54,426 nucleotides of DNA from Telluria beijingensis. GTDB lineage: Bacteria > Pseudomonadota > Gammaproteobacteria > Burkholderiales > Burkholderiaceae_D. This document shows, piece by piece, positions 8,139-19,187 of this stretch. Below the pieces are notes generated by a model. It saw only the letters and a list, made by a program, of their open reading frames with translations, was not told the DNA's origin and made no database searches. The stretch's first letter is position 1. Each line of letters opens with the position of its first letter. Position numbers and translations under genes: made by a program. The DNA is taken from positions 5,570,519 to 5,624,944 of the forward strand of contig NZ_CP132480.1 in assembly GCF_030770395.1 (NCBI RefSeq), written 5' to 3'.

Positions 8139-9110
8139 ATGGACGTGGAACCGAATGACCTGCTGCTGTTCGCCCGGATCGTGGAATCGGGCAGCTTCAC
8201 CCGCGCCGCCGCGCGCGTAAACCTGCCCAAGTCGACCGTCTCGCGGCGCCTGGCGCAGCTGGAAACGACCCTGGGCGAGCGCCTGCTGCAGCGCACGACC
8301 CGCAAGCTGGTGGTGACCGAATTTGGTGCCAGCCTGTACGAACACGCACGCCGGCTGGCCGACGAAGTCGACGCCGCCGGCGCGCTGGCCCAGCACCGCC
8401 AGGGCGAACCGAGCGGCAAACTGCGCATCTCGGCGCCGGGCGACTTCGCCAACAGCGGCCTGTATGAAGTCATCGCGCGCTTCCTGGAGCGCTACCCGGC
8501 GGTCAAGCTCGAGATGGACCTGACCCCGCGCCGGGTTGACCTGGTGGCGGAGAATTTCGACATCGCGATCCGCATGGGCGACCTGCCGGACGACGCGACC
8601 CTGAGCGCGCGCCCGATCACCCTCGAGGAACCCGGCCTGTATGCATCGCCCAGCTACCTGGCGCGGCGCGGCATCCCCGAACATCCGGACGACCTGACCG
8701 ACCACGACGTGCTGTGCATCCTCAGTCGCACCGGCGGCGCCGCGCCCTGGACCTTGATGCGCGGGAAGGTGCGCTGGGAGCGGGCGCTGAACGCGCGCCT
8801 GACGGCGAACTCGCCCGACCTGCTGGCGCGCATCGCTTCACGCGGGGCCGGCATCGCGCTCAGCTCGACCCTGTTCGCCCAGCCCTATATGCAGACCGGG
8901 GAACTGGTGCGGGTGCTGCCGGAATGGGATATGCCGACCGCTAACGGCTGGGCGGTGTTCCCGAGCCGTAAGCTGATGCCGGCCAAGACCCGGGCCTTTC
9001 TGGAGATGATCGAGTCGGCGTGCACCGAGAAAGGCCATAGCCCGCATGCCGCGGTGGCCGCGTTCAAGGCGCGCGCCGCGCTGGAGGAGGGGATCAGCGC
9101 GCCTGGTTGA
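8139..9110 (+). CDS. LysR-family transcriptional regulator
   Basis: The 323-residue protein has the LysR helix-turn-helix at residues about 15-60 ([20 protein letters not shown], then [15 protein letters not shown]), followed by a two-lobed effector domain ([10 protein letters not shown] onward). Its divergent position from azoR makes azoR-pirin the obvious target. A small inverted repeat ATAA-CA-TTAT at 8111-8120 is the only palindromic hint in the spacer. The 3' end overlaps the opposite-strand psd gene by 17 bases. Confidence 0.92.
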   Translation: MDVEPNDLLLFARIVESGSFTRAAARVNLPKSTVSRRLAQLETTLGERLLQRTTRKLVVTEFGASLYEHARRLADEVDAAGALAQHRQGEPSGKLRISAPGDFANSGLYEVIARFLERYPAVKLEMDLTPRRVDLVAENFDIAIRMGDLPDDATLSARPITLEEPGLYASPSYLARRGIPEHPDDLTDHDVLCILSRTGGAAPWTLMRGKVRWERALNARLTANSPDLLARIASRGAGIALSSTLFAQPYMQTGELVRVLPEWDMPTANGWAVFPSRKLMPAKTRAFLEMIESACTEKGHSPHAAVAAFKARAALEEGISAPG

Positions 9111-9954
9111 GCGGGCGCTCGCCCATTGGCTCGCCCAGGCGCACCTTGCCTTCGGGCGCCCAGCCCGGATTGAAGGCGATGGCGCCGCGCTGGAACAGCA
9201 TCACGACGGTGGAGCCGAGCAGGAAGCGGCCCATCTCTTCGCCCTTCTTCAGGGTGACCTGGCCCGGCTCGTAGTTCCAGTCGCAGATGCGCGGCATGCG
9301 CGGCGGATTGACCACGCCATGCCAGACCGTGGCCATGCTGCCGACGATGGTCGCGCCGACCAGGGTCATCACGAATGGCCCGAACTCGTCGTTCTCGAAC
9401 ACGCACACCACGCGTTCGTTGCGCGCGAACAGGCCCGGCACGCCGCGCGCCGTGGTCGGATTCACCGAGAACAGCTTGCCCGGCACATAGATCATGCGCG
9501 TCAGGCGGGCATCGCACGGCATGTGGATGCGGTGGTAGTCCTTGGGGCTCAGGTAGACGTTGGCGAAGTGGCCGTGCTGGAAGTGCGCGGCCAGCGACTG
9601 GTCGCCGCCAACCAGTTCGGCTGTGGTGAATTTGTGGCCCTTGGCCTGGAAGATGTGGTGGTCGTCGATGTCGCCGAACTGGCTGATGGCGCCGTCGACC
9701 GGGCACACATAATCGCTCGCCGCCAGCGGCCGCATGCCGTCGCGCAGCGGACGGGTGAAGAACTCATTGAAGCTGGGGTAGCTGGCGATGTCCGGATTGG
9801 CGGCCTCGCTCATGTCGACGCCGTACTTGCCCACGAACCAACGGATCAGGTTGGTCGTCATCGAACCGCCCTTGTGGCCGGCGACGCGTCCGGCCAGGTT
9901 GGTGATCGCCTGCTTCGGCATGACGTATTGGGGCAAGACTTTTATACGGGACAC
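9094..9954 (-). CDS. psd: Phosphatidylserine decarboxylase proenzyme
   Basis: The enzyme converts phosphatidylserine to phosphatidylethanolamine at the inner membrane. The 286-residue proenzyme carries the self-cleavage site LGST (246-249), where S248 becomes the pyruvoyl group. The partner residues D87 (PVDGAI) and H141/H144 (DYHRIHMP) are also present. The length fits the proteobacterial E. coli-like class. No phosphatidylserine synthase gene lies beside it here. It runs opposite to LysR with a short 3' overlap and diverges from the TonB receptor. Confidence 0.95.
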   Translation of the reverse strand: MSRIKVLPQYVMPKQAITNLAGRVAGHKGGSMTTNLIRWFVGKYGVDMSEAANPDIASYPSFNEFFTRPLRDGMRPLAASDYVCPVDGAISQFGDIDDHHIFQAKGHKFTTAELVGGDQSLAAHFQHGHFANVYLSPKDYHRIHMPCDARLTRMIYVPGKLFSVNPTTARGVPGLFARNERVVCVFENDEFGPFVMTLVGATIVGSMATVWHGVVNPPRMPRICDWNYEPGQVTLKKGEEMGRFLLGSTVVMLFQRGAIAFNPGWAPEGKVRLGEPMGERPLNQAR

Positions 9955-10174
9955 GGGCGATCGCCTTTCATCGAAAAGTGCGCATTATAGCGGCGTATGA
10001 CGACAAACATGCCGAATGGAAATGGTATTTCCTTAGCAATTGTTCGGTCGAGTGTACTCCAGGAAGGGATGCCGTGGCGAACGATGGTGCAAGTTCCATG
10101 TAGTGGCAATCTGTATTTCTATTCGCTGGAATTCATTGATTCTTCATGTGGGAAGCATAAATTCCAAGTTTACG

Positions 10175-10204
10175 TTTACATTCTTCTATTTACAGGCATA
10201 TATT
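10175..10204 (+). promoter_or_regulatory. Candidate sigma-70 promoter of the TonB-dependent receptor
   Basis: TTTACA (10175-10180) and TATATT (10199-10204) are separated by 18 bases within an AT-rich 200-base leader. The predicted start site near 10211 leaves a short leader containing the AAAGAGGAGA ribosome site. No recognisable Fur box was seen. Confidence 0.55.
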
Positions 10205-10239
10205 TCCTCCATGCATACCCAATAAAGAGGAGATACCCT

Positions 10240-12408
10240 GTGAAAACGCAAAGCCGGTCCCGCCATACCCTTTCCCTATTCATGTTGGCAGCGTGCGCTG
10301 GCCCCGCCTGCGCACAGGAGGGAGATGCAAGCCCGTCTGTCTCTCAGGTAGAAATCAAGGGCAGCAGCGCCAGCTACGACCCGCGCCGCGACGATACGGC
10401 GACCCGCACCGTGGTCGGGCGCGAAGAACTCGGCCGCTACGGCGACCGTTCGGTGCTCGATGTCTTGAAGCGGGTGCCGGGCGTGACGATCGACAGCAAC
10501 GGGGCGCGCGGCGGCACGATCCAGATGCGGGGACTCGGCGCCGGCTACACGCAGGTCCTCATCAACGGCGAGCGCGCACCCAGCGGCTTCGACTTCGATT
10601 CGCTGTCGCCCGACGTGATCGAACGCATCGAGGTGCTGCGCGCGGCCACCGCCGACCTGCCGACGCAGTCGGTGGCCGGCACCGTCAACATCATCCTGCG
10701 CCACGTGGCGAAGAAGGGCGAGCGCCAGCTCAAGCTGGGCATGCTGCAGTCGTCGCAGTTCAGGGGGCCAAACGCGGCGCTGCAAATGAGCGAACGCGGC
10801 GAAGGTTTCGCCTGGTCGCTGGCCGGCGACGCGACCGCGGAACGCTATGACCGGGCCTGGAGCATCCTCGAAGAGACCATCGCGCCAGGCGGCGCGGTCG
10901 ACACGGCGCGCATGACCCATGCGCCCGAAGAAGGCCGCATGCGGCGCATGAACCTGACTCCGCGCCTCGAATGGACGCTGGCCGATGGCGACACGGTCAC
11001 GCTTGAAACCTTCGTCAACATCAACCGCTTCCGCAACCGGACCCAGTTATCGGTGGCGACCGGTATCGGCGCGCCCCCGCCGGTGCCCGAGCTGGTCACC
11101 CGCATGCGCGCCGATGCCGAAGACCTGCGCAGCGACCTGTCCTGGACCACCGGCTTCGATTCCGGCGCGACGCTCGAGGCCAAGCTCGGGGTGACCGGCG
11201 AGAATGCCAAAAATGCGATCTTCCGCCAGGGCGCCGATAGCCTGGGCCTGGCCGTTACCGATGGCCGGGTGGACTCGGACTGGCGCGACCGCGGCGCGAA
11301 TTCCTCCGGCAAGTACATGCGCAAGCTGGAAAACGGCCATGCCATCGCGGCCGGCTGGGATGGCGGCGTCGCCTGGCGCGACGAGAGCCGCATCGAACGC
11401 GACGCGATCCGGGTCTTCCCGCCCGACCTGCCGCTCGACGAAACCTTCGAGGCGCGCGTTACCCGCCTGGCAATGTATGCCCAGGACGAATGGAATATCA
11501 CGCCGCAGTGGTCGATGTACCTGGGCCTGCGCTGGGAAGGCATCCGCATCCGCGCGGACGGCAATTCCTTCGCGTCGACCCGCAGCAGTTCCAATGTCTG
11601 GAATCCGATCATGCAGACCCTGTGGAAGATCCCTGACCGCAAGGGCGACCAGTTGCGCTTTGCCGTGACCCGCACCTACAAGGCGCCCGACATCTACAAC
11701 CTGCTGCCGCGCCGCCAGGCCTATGAAAACAATAGTGCGACCGAGGCCGACTTCCAGGGCAATCCCGACCTGAAGCCCGAACTGGCCTGGGGGTTCGACG
11801 CCAGCTACGAGCACTACTGGGCAGAGAATGCGATGGTCTCGCTCGGCGCCTCGCTGCGCCGCATCGAAGACTACACCAGCAACCGCATCTACTTCGATGG
11901 CTATCGCTGGATCTTCACGCCGGTCAACGATGGCCGGGCCGAAACCCGCACGCTCGAATTGCAGACCAAGTTCCCACTCAAGTCACTGTTCCCGGAAGCG
12001 CCCGCGATCGACGTGCGCGCCGGCGTGACCCGCCACTGGTCGCGGGTCGAATCGGTGCCGGGCCCGGACAACCGGCTCGAGCGGCAGTCGCCGCTGGCCG
12101 CCAATCTCGGCCTCGATTACAACGCCGGGCGGCTGTCGCTCGGCGGCAGCGTCGCCTTCCAGCGCAATGGACAAGTGCAAGTGACGGTCAACCGCGGCTA
12201 CTATTCCGACGCGCGCACCGACCTCGAGGCCTATGCGGCGTGGCGCTTCGATCCGAAGCGGCAGTTGCGGGTGTCGCTATCGAACCTGCTGCACCAGGAT
12301 TCGGGCTTCGAGCCGACCTATGCCGACCCTGTCATTGGCGTCGAAAAGCGCCGCTTCCATTATCCGGACCCGGTGCGGCTCCAGGCGAACTACGAAATCA
12401 AGTTCTGA
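10240..12408 (+). CDS. TonB-dependent outer-membrane receptor
   Basis: The GTG start after AAAGAGGAGA gives 722 residues with a signal peptide (TLSLFMLAACAGPACA). The plug domain includes VLDVLKRVPGVTID, GGTIQMRGLGAGYTQVLING and SPDVIERIEVLRAATADLPT, followed by AGTVNIILR. The remaining roughly 500 residues are beta-barrel strands, ending in QANYEIKF with the terminal aromatic residue used by the BAM machinery. Such proteins import siderophore-metal complexes, vitamins or glycans using TonB energy. No siderophore or sugar genes flank it, so the ligand is unknown. The last 19 bases overlap the convergent MFS gene. Confidence 0.93.
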   Translation: MKTQSRSRHTLSLFMLAACAGPACAQEGDASPSVSQVEIKGSSASYDPRRDDTATRTVVGREELGRYGDRSVLDVLKRVPGVTIDSNGARGGTIQMRGLGAGYTQVLINGERAPSGFDFDSLSPDVIERIEVLRAATADLPTQSVAGTVNIILRHVAKKGERQLKLGMLQSSQFRGPNAALQMSERGEGFAWSLAGDATAERYDRAWSILEETIAPGGAVDTARMTHAPEEGRMRRMNLTPRLEWTLADGDTVTLETFVNINRFRNRTQLSVATGIGAPPPVPELVTRMRADAEDLRSDLSWTTGFDSGATLEAKLGVTGENAKNAIFRQGADSLGLAVTDGRVDSDWRDRGANSSGKYMRKLENGHAIAAGWDGGVAWRDESRIERDAIRVFPPDLPLDETFEARVTRLAMYAQDEWNITPQWSMYLGLRWEGIRIRADGNSFASTRSSSNVWNPIMQTLWKIPDRKGDQLRFAVTRTYKAPDIYNLLPRRQAYENNSATEADFQGNPDLKPELAWGFDASYEHYWAENAMVSLGASLRRIEDYTSNRIYFDGYRWIFTPVNDGRAETRTLELQTKFPLKSLFPEAPAIDVRAGVTRHWSRVESVPGPDNRLERQSPLAANLGLDYNAGRLSLGGSVAFQRNGQVQVTVNRGYYSDARTDLEAYAAWRFDPKRQLRVSLSNLLHQDSGFEPTYADPVIGVEKRRFHYPDPVRLQANYEIKF

Positions 12409-13637
12409 CGCTTGCCGTGGCTGCGAAAGTACCGCCACGCCACCGCCAGCGCCACCGCCTGCATGCCCGCGCAAACGAAGAAACTGCTGCCGACCCGCCA
12501 GTCGTCCTGTGGCAGGTGGCTCACCGCGCTCAGGATGGCGGTGCCGAGCAGGGGCGTGAAGATCACCCCCAGGCTGCCGATCGACTGCAGGGAGCCCATC
12601 AACTCGCCCTGCTGTTCGGGCGGCGAGGACTTCGACACCAGGCCTTGCAGCGCCGGCCCGGTGGCATAGGCCAGCACATTGGTCAGGATGAAGACATACA
12701 TCATCCAGCCCTGCGTGACCAGGCCGTAGGCGAGATAGGTCAGCATGCCGGACGTGAGCGCCAACAAGGACAGCCGCACCTCGCCAAAGCGCCGGATCAG
12801 GATGCCGAGCAGCCCGGCCTGGACCACCACCGAGCCGAGGCCGACGCAGAACAGGGCGATCCCGTTGTCGCGCGGCGTCCAGTCGAAGCGGAAGGTGGTG
12901 AACAGCACCCAGGTCGATTGCAGCATCATCTGGGCGAAGGTGACCAGGGTGATGACCACCACCAGGCCGCGGATGTCCTGGCGCCGCACCAGGCGCAGCA
13001 GGGCCGACAGGGGATTCAGGCGCGCCAGCTTGAACGGCTCGCGGCGCGCGGCGGGAAGCGACTCGGGCACCATGAAGTACCCATAGACGAAGTTCATGGC
13101 CGCCAGCGCCGCCGCCACGTAGAACGGCAGGTGCAGGTCGGCGTCGCCCAGCAGGCCGCCCAGCATCGGGCCGCAGATGAAGCCGAGGCCGAACGCCGCC
13201 CCGATCTTGCCGAAGGCCTTGGCGCGGTTCTCGCGGGTCGAGATGTCGGAAGCATAGGCCGAGGCGACCGACATGCTGGCCGAGGACACGCCGCCGATGA
13301 TGCGGCCCACGAACATCCAGAGCAGGGTGGGGGCCCAGGCGGTGACCAGGAAGTTCAGGCACATGCCGGCCATCGAATACAGCAGCACCGGACGGCGGCC
13401 GATGCGGTCGCTGAGCGCCCCCAGCGCCGGCATGAACAGGAATTGCAGGACGCCGAACGTCGCCGCCAGCACTCCGTACCACAAGGCCCGCTTGTCGGGC
13501 CCGTCGACGAACTGGTCGAGCAGCAGGGGCAGCACCGGGATGATCAGGCCGATGCCGAGCATGTCGATGAAGATGCAGACCAGGACGAAATTGAGCTTGC
13601 CGGATACGGGTTGCGGTAAGGCGGTCGAACTGGTCAT
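12390..13637 (-). CDS. MFS drug-efflux transporter, TCR/Tet type
   Basis: The 415-residue protein has 12 predicted membrane helices. Motif A of the drug:H+ antiporters is present between helices 2 and 3 (GALSDRIGRRPVLL), as is a GFICGPMLGGLLGD motif C-like helix 5. The layout is that of TetA-like proton antiporters. I choose the ATG at 13637, with GAGGTG upstream, over an upstream TTG. No TetR-type repressor is adjacent, so the tetracycline name is not justified; substrate unknown. It converges on the TonB receptor. Confidence 0.88.
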   Translation of the reverse strand: MTSSTALPQPVSGKLNFVLVCIFIDMLGIGLIIPVLPLLLDQFVDGPDKRALWYGVLAATFGVLQFLFMPALGALSDRIGRRPVLLYSMAGMCLNFLVTAWAPTLLWMFVGRIIGGVSSASMSVASAYASDISTRENRAKAFGKIGAAFGLGFICGPMLGGLLGDADLHLPFYVAAALAAMNFVYGYFMVPESLPAARREPFKLARLNPLSALLRLVRRQDIRGLVVVITLVTFAQMMLQSTWVLFTTFRFDWTPRDNGIALFCVGLGSVVVQAGLLGILIRRFGEVRLSLLALTSGMLTYLAYGLVTQGWMMYVFILTNVLAYATGPALQGLVSKSSPPEQQGELMGSLQSIGSLGVIFTPLLGTAILSAVSHLPQDDWRVGSSFFVCAGMQAVALAVAWRYFRSHGKRQNLIS

Positions 13638-13711
13638 GGACACCTCGGTCAATACAGGTGGCCTATCTTAGCACTGGGACAAGGCGATGTTCCAGCCTGC
13701 TGTCTTCGGCC

Positions 13712-14290
13712 TCAGTCGACGATCTCGACGTCGGCTTCGAGCCAGACGACAGGCCTGGCGTTCAGGATGGACACGGGGTTCTGGTTCAGGCTGAACGATA
13801 TCGATCGCGGCTTTCCGCTCACGCGTACCTCTGCGCTGGAATCGGCCAGGGGTTGGGGACCACATATCTCACAGAGTGGGACCGCATCCGGGGGCGTGAC
13901 GCTGACGTAGGCGGTCGCATACGTCACGGACTTCTTCAGCATGGCTTTTGCACCCGTCACCGATACTTCCAGGGTTCTCCCGCCCAGGGACATCTTGCAG
14001 CGCGCGATCTCTCTGGCGTTGACAGCGGATGCGAGGCCGTTGCCACTGTCGGCGTAGACAGGAATCTTGCCCCTCACTTTACACAACTCGGTGATTTCTC
14101 TTACCTGGCGATCGCCTGCCTCGACCAGGGTCACGGTGGCTGTCATCGTGGCCATGCGCAGCAGCGGGGGCGCTTTTGGCGGGGGAGGGATCGCGTGTGC
14201 CGGTAGCGCGGCGAACAGCAGCGACGTCGCCAGCAGGCGGTGTCGGAATTGCGCGCGCCGCCCAGCGACGGCTTTTCTGAAAATGTTCAT
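13712..14290 (-). CDS. Secreted protein of unknown function
   Basis: The protein has 192 residues with a signal peptide (LLATSLLFAALPAHA) followed by a proline-rich IPPPPKAPPLL. The mature part has four or five cysteines, including C-x-x-C in LCEICG, and no family I recognise. Its ATG overlaps the stop of the upstream gene by four bases (ATGA), so translation is probably coupled to that membrane protein. It closes a four-gene minus-strand unit that begins with the RNase H-like gene. Confidence 0.65.
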   Translation of the reverse strand: MNIFRKAVAGRRAQFRHRLLATSLLFAALPAHAIPPPPKAPPLLRMATMTATVTLVEAGDRQVREITELCKVRGKIPVYADSGNGLASAVNAREIARCKMSLGGRTLEVSVTGAKAMLKKSVTYATAYVSVTPPDAVPLCEICGPQPLADSSAEVRVSGKPRSISFSLNQNPVSILNARPVVWLEADVEIVD

Positions 14291-14661
14291 GGCGCGTGTC
14301 CTTGACTGTCCGAGTCGGTCCTTGGCCGGGCTTTGCCGATTAATATTGCCCATGCCATCGCCATGATGATAGCGAAATACACGGCGATGTCGACGACCAG
14401 GGCGCCAGGGCGCAGTGTGTCCTCGCCGAACCCGAGCCGGCGCTCCACGGAAATGCCCGGTGCATCGACCAGGTAGGCGACCGGGAAACCGCCCTTCAGC
14501 GCGGGTACGTGGCAGGGATCGTCGGCAGTCGGCCCGCACAGGTTCCCGTATGAGACCAGTTCGGGACCCCTGCGCTCGATATTGACCGATACGAGCGCCA
14601 GGGTCGTCGCTGCGATGAGGACCAGTCCAATGAAGCCTGGTCTCGACAGGATCGATGTCAT
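14287..14661 (-). CDS. Small membrane protein with two transmembrane helices, unknown function
   Basis: The ATG at 14661 gives 124 residues. One helix lies near the N-terminus (GFIGLVLIAATTLALVSV) and one near the C-terminus (VVDIAVYFAIIMAMAWAILI). Between them is an extracytoplasmic loop with a C-x6-C pair (NLCGPTADDPC). Its end overlaps the next gene by four bases, and its start lies a few bases after the stop of the HD hydrolase. I do not recognise a family. Confidence 0.6.
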   Translation of the reverse strand: MTSILSRPGFIGLVLIAATTLALVSVNIERRGPELVSYGNLCGPTADDPCHVPALKGGFPVAYLVDAPGISVERRLGFGEDTLRPGALVVDIAVYFAIIMAMAWAILIGKARPRTDSDSQGHAP

Positions 14662-14665
14662 GGCG

Positions 14666-15340
14666 TCAGCCCGCAACCATCCCGGCGCCACTCCACTCGG
14701 CCGCGAATTCTGCACGAAACGCCAGCAACTGCTCGAGACGCGCTTCGCCAAGCTCTCGCCCGGCCGCGGTCTGCATCATGCCGGGCAGCTTGCACAGCTT
14801 GACCATGATATGGTCGAGCGCATATTTGCGGTCGTCGAGTTCGCGTTCCAGGCCCAGCGGATCGGCCGGATGCGCGAGGCAGCTCTCCATGCGGCCGGCG
14901 ATGTAGAACATGCGGGCCAGGCCGACCAGGCCTAGGCCGTCGAGGCGGTCGGCATCCTGCACGATCTTCGCCTCGATGGTCTCGGCGGGAATCGCCGCCG
15001 AAAAGCTGTGCGCGGCGATCGCATGCGCCACGGCGTCCAGCTTTTCAAACGGGAAGCCCATCTGCGCCAGCTGATGGCGCGCCAGCCGCGCCGAGCGGGT
15101 CGATGCCTGGTCGCGTTCGGGATCGTTCTTGGGCAGGTTGACCAGGTCGTGCAGGTAGCAGGCGGCCAGCACGACCAGGCGGTCGGCATCCGGGTGATGC
15201 TCGAGCAGGGCCTGGGCGTTGCGCCAGACGCGCTCCAGGTGGGCGCTGTCATGGGCGCCGTCGGTGTCGGCGCTGCCGGTGGCCATGGCGACCAGCTTCG
15301 TGCGCCAGCCGGCGTAGTCGATCGAGGATATTGCGGTCAT
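14666..15340 (-). CDS. HD-domain phosphohydrolase
   Basis: The 224-residue cytoplasmic enzyme belongs to the YedJ/YpgQ-like HD group. It has a first histidine in SAHLERV (H34), the metal-binding H64-D65 in CYLHDL, further histidines H106 and H111 in AHAIAAHSFS, and the distal aspartates in QDADRLDG (129-133). Members hydrolyse nucleotide pyrophosphates or phosphates. The ATG overlaps the stop of the upstream RNase H-like gene by four bases, so the pair is coupled. The substrate is not predictable. Confidence 0.85.
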   Translation of the reverse strand: MTAISSIDYAGWRTKLVAMATGSADTDGAHDSAHLERVWRNAQALLEHHPDADRLVVLAACYLHDLVNLPKNDPERDQASTRSARLARHQLAQMGFPFEKLDAVAHAIAAHSFSAAIPAETIEAKIVQDADRLDGLGLVGLARMFYIAGRMESCLAHPADPLGLERELDDRKYALDHIMVKLCKLPGMMQTAAGRELGEARLEQLLAFRAEFAAEWSGAGMVAG

Positions 15341-16002
15341 GCTTCCTGTTCCATCGTGAATGATTGGACGGCGCGCTGCGACAGCGCATCCGCCCGGGTG
15401 TTCTTGTGGCGCGGTATCCAGCGCAGCCGCGCCTGCGGCAACTGGCCGAGCAAGGCCAGCGCCTCGTCGCGGAGCAGGCGTAGCGCCGGCGCGCTGGCGC
15501 AATCGGGGCCGTTGACGTCGTCGACCACGACCTGGCTGTCGCCCTGCACGGTCAAGTCTGTCGCGCCATGCGCGATCGCGGCCCGCAGCGCCGCGATCAG
15601 GGCACGATATTCCGCTTCGCTGCTGTTGCCGTGACCGCCGTCAAGCGAGAGCTCGATGCGCTCGCCGGCCGGGCCTTCAAGGACCGAACCCAGGCCGCAA
15701 CGACCCGGATTCGGCCGCGCCGAGCCGTCGAACCAGGCGCGCCAGGCGCTGGAGCTTGACCCCGCGCCACGGCTGCGCGCGGCGGCGGCCTGCGCCTGGC
15801 GCCGCGCCGCCTGCAGTTCGGCATGCCGGCGCTGCGCCTGGCGTTCCACCAGCAGCGCGGCCAGCCCGGCGACGCCGGCGCTCTGCGTCAAGATCCGCTG
15901 CAGGGCGTCGGCCTCCGGCATGCCGGTGCGTGCGCTCAGGCGCCGGGCGGCGGCCAGTTCGGTCTTGAAAGCGACGGCTTGCAGGGTAGGGAAGTCGATC
16001 AT
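15337..16002 (-). CDS. RNase HI-like protein with Ala/Arg-rich N-terminal extension
   Basis: The 221-residue protein has a C-terminal RNase H fold with all four acidic catalytic residues: D92 in WFDGSARPNPG, E129 in NSSEAEYRAL, D155 in VQGDSQVVV and D205 in NTRADALS. It probably cuts the RNA strand of RNA:DNA hybrids. The first 85 residues are an extra helical, Gln/Arg/Ala-rich region with no hybrid-binding signature that I can see. Many annotations call such proteins reverse transcriptase-like, which is only the fold name. It heads a unit with the HD hydrolase and two envelope proteins. Confidence 0.82.
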   Translation of the reverse strand: MIDFPTLQAVAFKTELAAARRLSARTGMPEADALQRILTQSAGVAGLAALLVERQAQRRHAELQAARRQAQAAAARSRGAGSSSSAWRAWFDGSARPNPGRCGLGSVLEGPAGERIELSLDGGHGNSSEAEYRALIAALRAAIAHGATDLTVQGDSQVVVDDVNGPDCASAPALRLLRDEALALLGQLPQARLRWIPRHKNTRADALSQRAVQSFTMEQEA

Positions 16003-16088
16003 GGCGAGAGCATAACCGATTCCAGATTGTTGACAGGTGTTAAGACTTTTGAAACACTGCAGTGTCGCGTCCAACCACAGGAGTGAGT

Positions 16089-18008
<1,920 letters not shown>

Positions 18009-18030
18009 AGTCCAGGCCGGTCACGCTGAC

Positions 18031-18561
18031 TCAGTAGCGGTGCGGGTTGTCCGGCCGGCGGTCGTGGCGGTTGCGCACGCCGTCGCCATCGCGGTCGCGG
18101 TCATGGCGGTCGCGGATGCCGTCGCGGTCGCGATCGCGGCCATGATGGCGGTCGCGGTCACGCCCATGATGGTGGCGGTCGCGGTCCCAGCGGTCGCGGT
18201 CGCGGTGATCGCGCACATACACCGGCGGCGGGCCGTAATGGTGGGCCGGGCCGCGGTTCCAGCGCGACGGTTCCATCACCCAGCGTCCGCCGCGGTGGTG
18301 CCAGCTCGGCGGGGCATATACGTAGCCGGGGCGGGCGACGATATAGTGGCCCGGCACCCAGTGGTGGCGGTGGGCGCGCCATTCCCAGTAGCCGGGCGCC
18401 CAGACCTGGCCGTGGCGCGGGGCCGGAATGCGTTCATAGATGGGCGCCGGCGGCGCGGTGCTGATCACGACCGATACGTGCGGTTGGGCGTGCGAGGCCA
18501 GCGGGGTGAGGGCAGCGGCGCTAATGGCAATCAGGGCTGCGATCAAAATGGGGGATTTCAT
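18031..18561 (-). CDS. YXWGXW-type secreted protein with a His/Arg/Asp-rich tail
   Basis: The 176-residue protein has a signal peptide (LIAISAAALTPLASHA), then WAPGYWEW, HHWVPGHYI and APPSWHHRGGRWV, the aromatic repeats of the YXWGXW/BcpO-like family. The tail (about residues 115-170) is a low-complexity series of D, R and H such as DRDRHHHGRDRDRHHG, encoded by short GCGGTCGCG-like DNA repeats between about 18050 and 18215. The function of the family is unknown. The tail could bind metal or polyanions, which is inference from composition. The repetitive coding DNA is prone to slippage. Confidence 0.8.
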   Translation of the reverse strand: MKSPILIAALIAISAAALTPLASHAQPHVSVVISTAPPAPIYERIPAPRHGQVWAPGYWEWRAHRHHWVPGHYIVARPGYVYAPPSWHHRGGRWVMEPSRWNRGPAHHYGPPPVYVRDHRDRDRWDRDRHHHGRDRDRHHGRDRDRDGIRDRHDRDRDGDGVRNRHDRRPDNPHRY

Positions 18562-18747
18562 GTTCGTCTCCAGATCCTTGAGCGGATGCTGTGGAATATA
18601 GCAATCCGGGAAACTGAAAAACGGGTTTGAAGCAAGTTCTTACATCTGAAACAGTTCGGCAGATCGGCGGTCGGGCACTGAAGGTGCGAGCGCCGGCGCT
18701 GGCCGCCGGGCGCCGCGCTCTGGCGGCACCTCGGCGACGTGCGGCGA

Positions 18748-18984
18748 TCACATGTGGCTCCCGGCGGTGACGGTGTCCATCGCCAGCAGTTGCGACTTCT
18801 CGGCCGCGTCCAGGCGCTTGGCGCTGACGGTCACGACGGCCATCTTGGCGCCGCTGGCGATGGCCGCGCTATCGGTGGCGTAGCTGTTGGCATGCGCTTC
18901 CGGAGCCTTGGCCAGGTAACCCGCCGGGACGGCGACCAGGGCGGCGGCGATGAAGACGGCTTCCATGTGTTTGAGGACGTTCAT
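18748..18984 (-). CDS. Small secreted protein of unknown function
   Basis: The protein has 78 residues after an ATG with an AAGGAG site seven bases upstream. A hydrophobic N-terminus (VFIAAALVAVPAGYLA) is followed by a short mature region ending in SQLLAMDTVTAGSHM. The start site and signal-like segment argue for a real gene. No family is recognised. It precedes the YXWGXW-type gene on the same strand with a 186-base gap. Confidence 0.6.
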   Translation of the reverse strand: MNVLKHMEAVFIAAALVAVPAGYLAKAPEAHANSYATDSAAIASGAKMAVVTVSAKRLDAAEKSQLLAMDTVTAGSHM

Positions 18985-19187
18985 TTTGCTTCTCCTTGAG
19001 GGTAGTTGGTGTGTCGATGTGTCCACTGTATGCCAGGCCCCGCCTGGTCTCCAGCGACTTGCGACGAGCTGCCGAAAACGGGGAGTGAGCTGCATGCGGC
19101 GGCGCATGAACACCCCGGCGGCTCATCCTTTCACCCTCCCTCCGCTAGCTGTGCGCGACGGGCGCATGGGCGCCCTGCCACCACCGG

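Noticed and set aside
12240..13619. A 459-codon plus-strand frame across the MFS gene
   Set aside because: It overlaps a complete MFS transporter and the end of the TonB receptor; its sequence is His/Gln/Asp-rich shadow.
16030..16035. TTGACA as the promoter of the S9 peptidase
   Set aside because: No acceptable -10 box lies 16-18 bases downstream.
18050..18215. Short GCGGTCGCG-like repeats resembling a CRISPR or satellite array
   Set aside because: They are the coding DNA of the Asp/Arg/His tail of the YXWGXW-type protein; unit length varies and there are no spacers.
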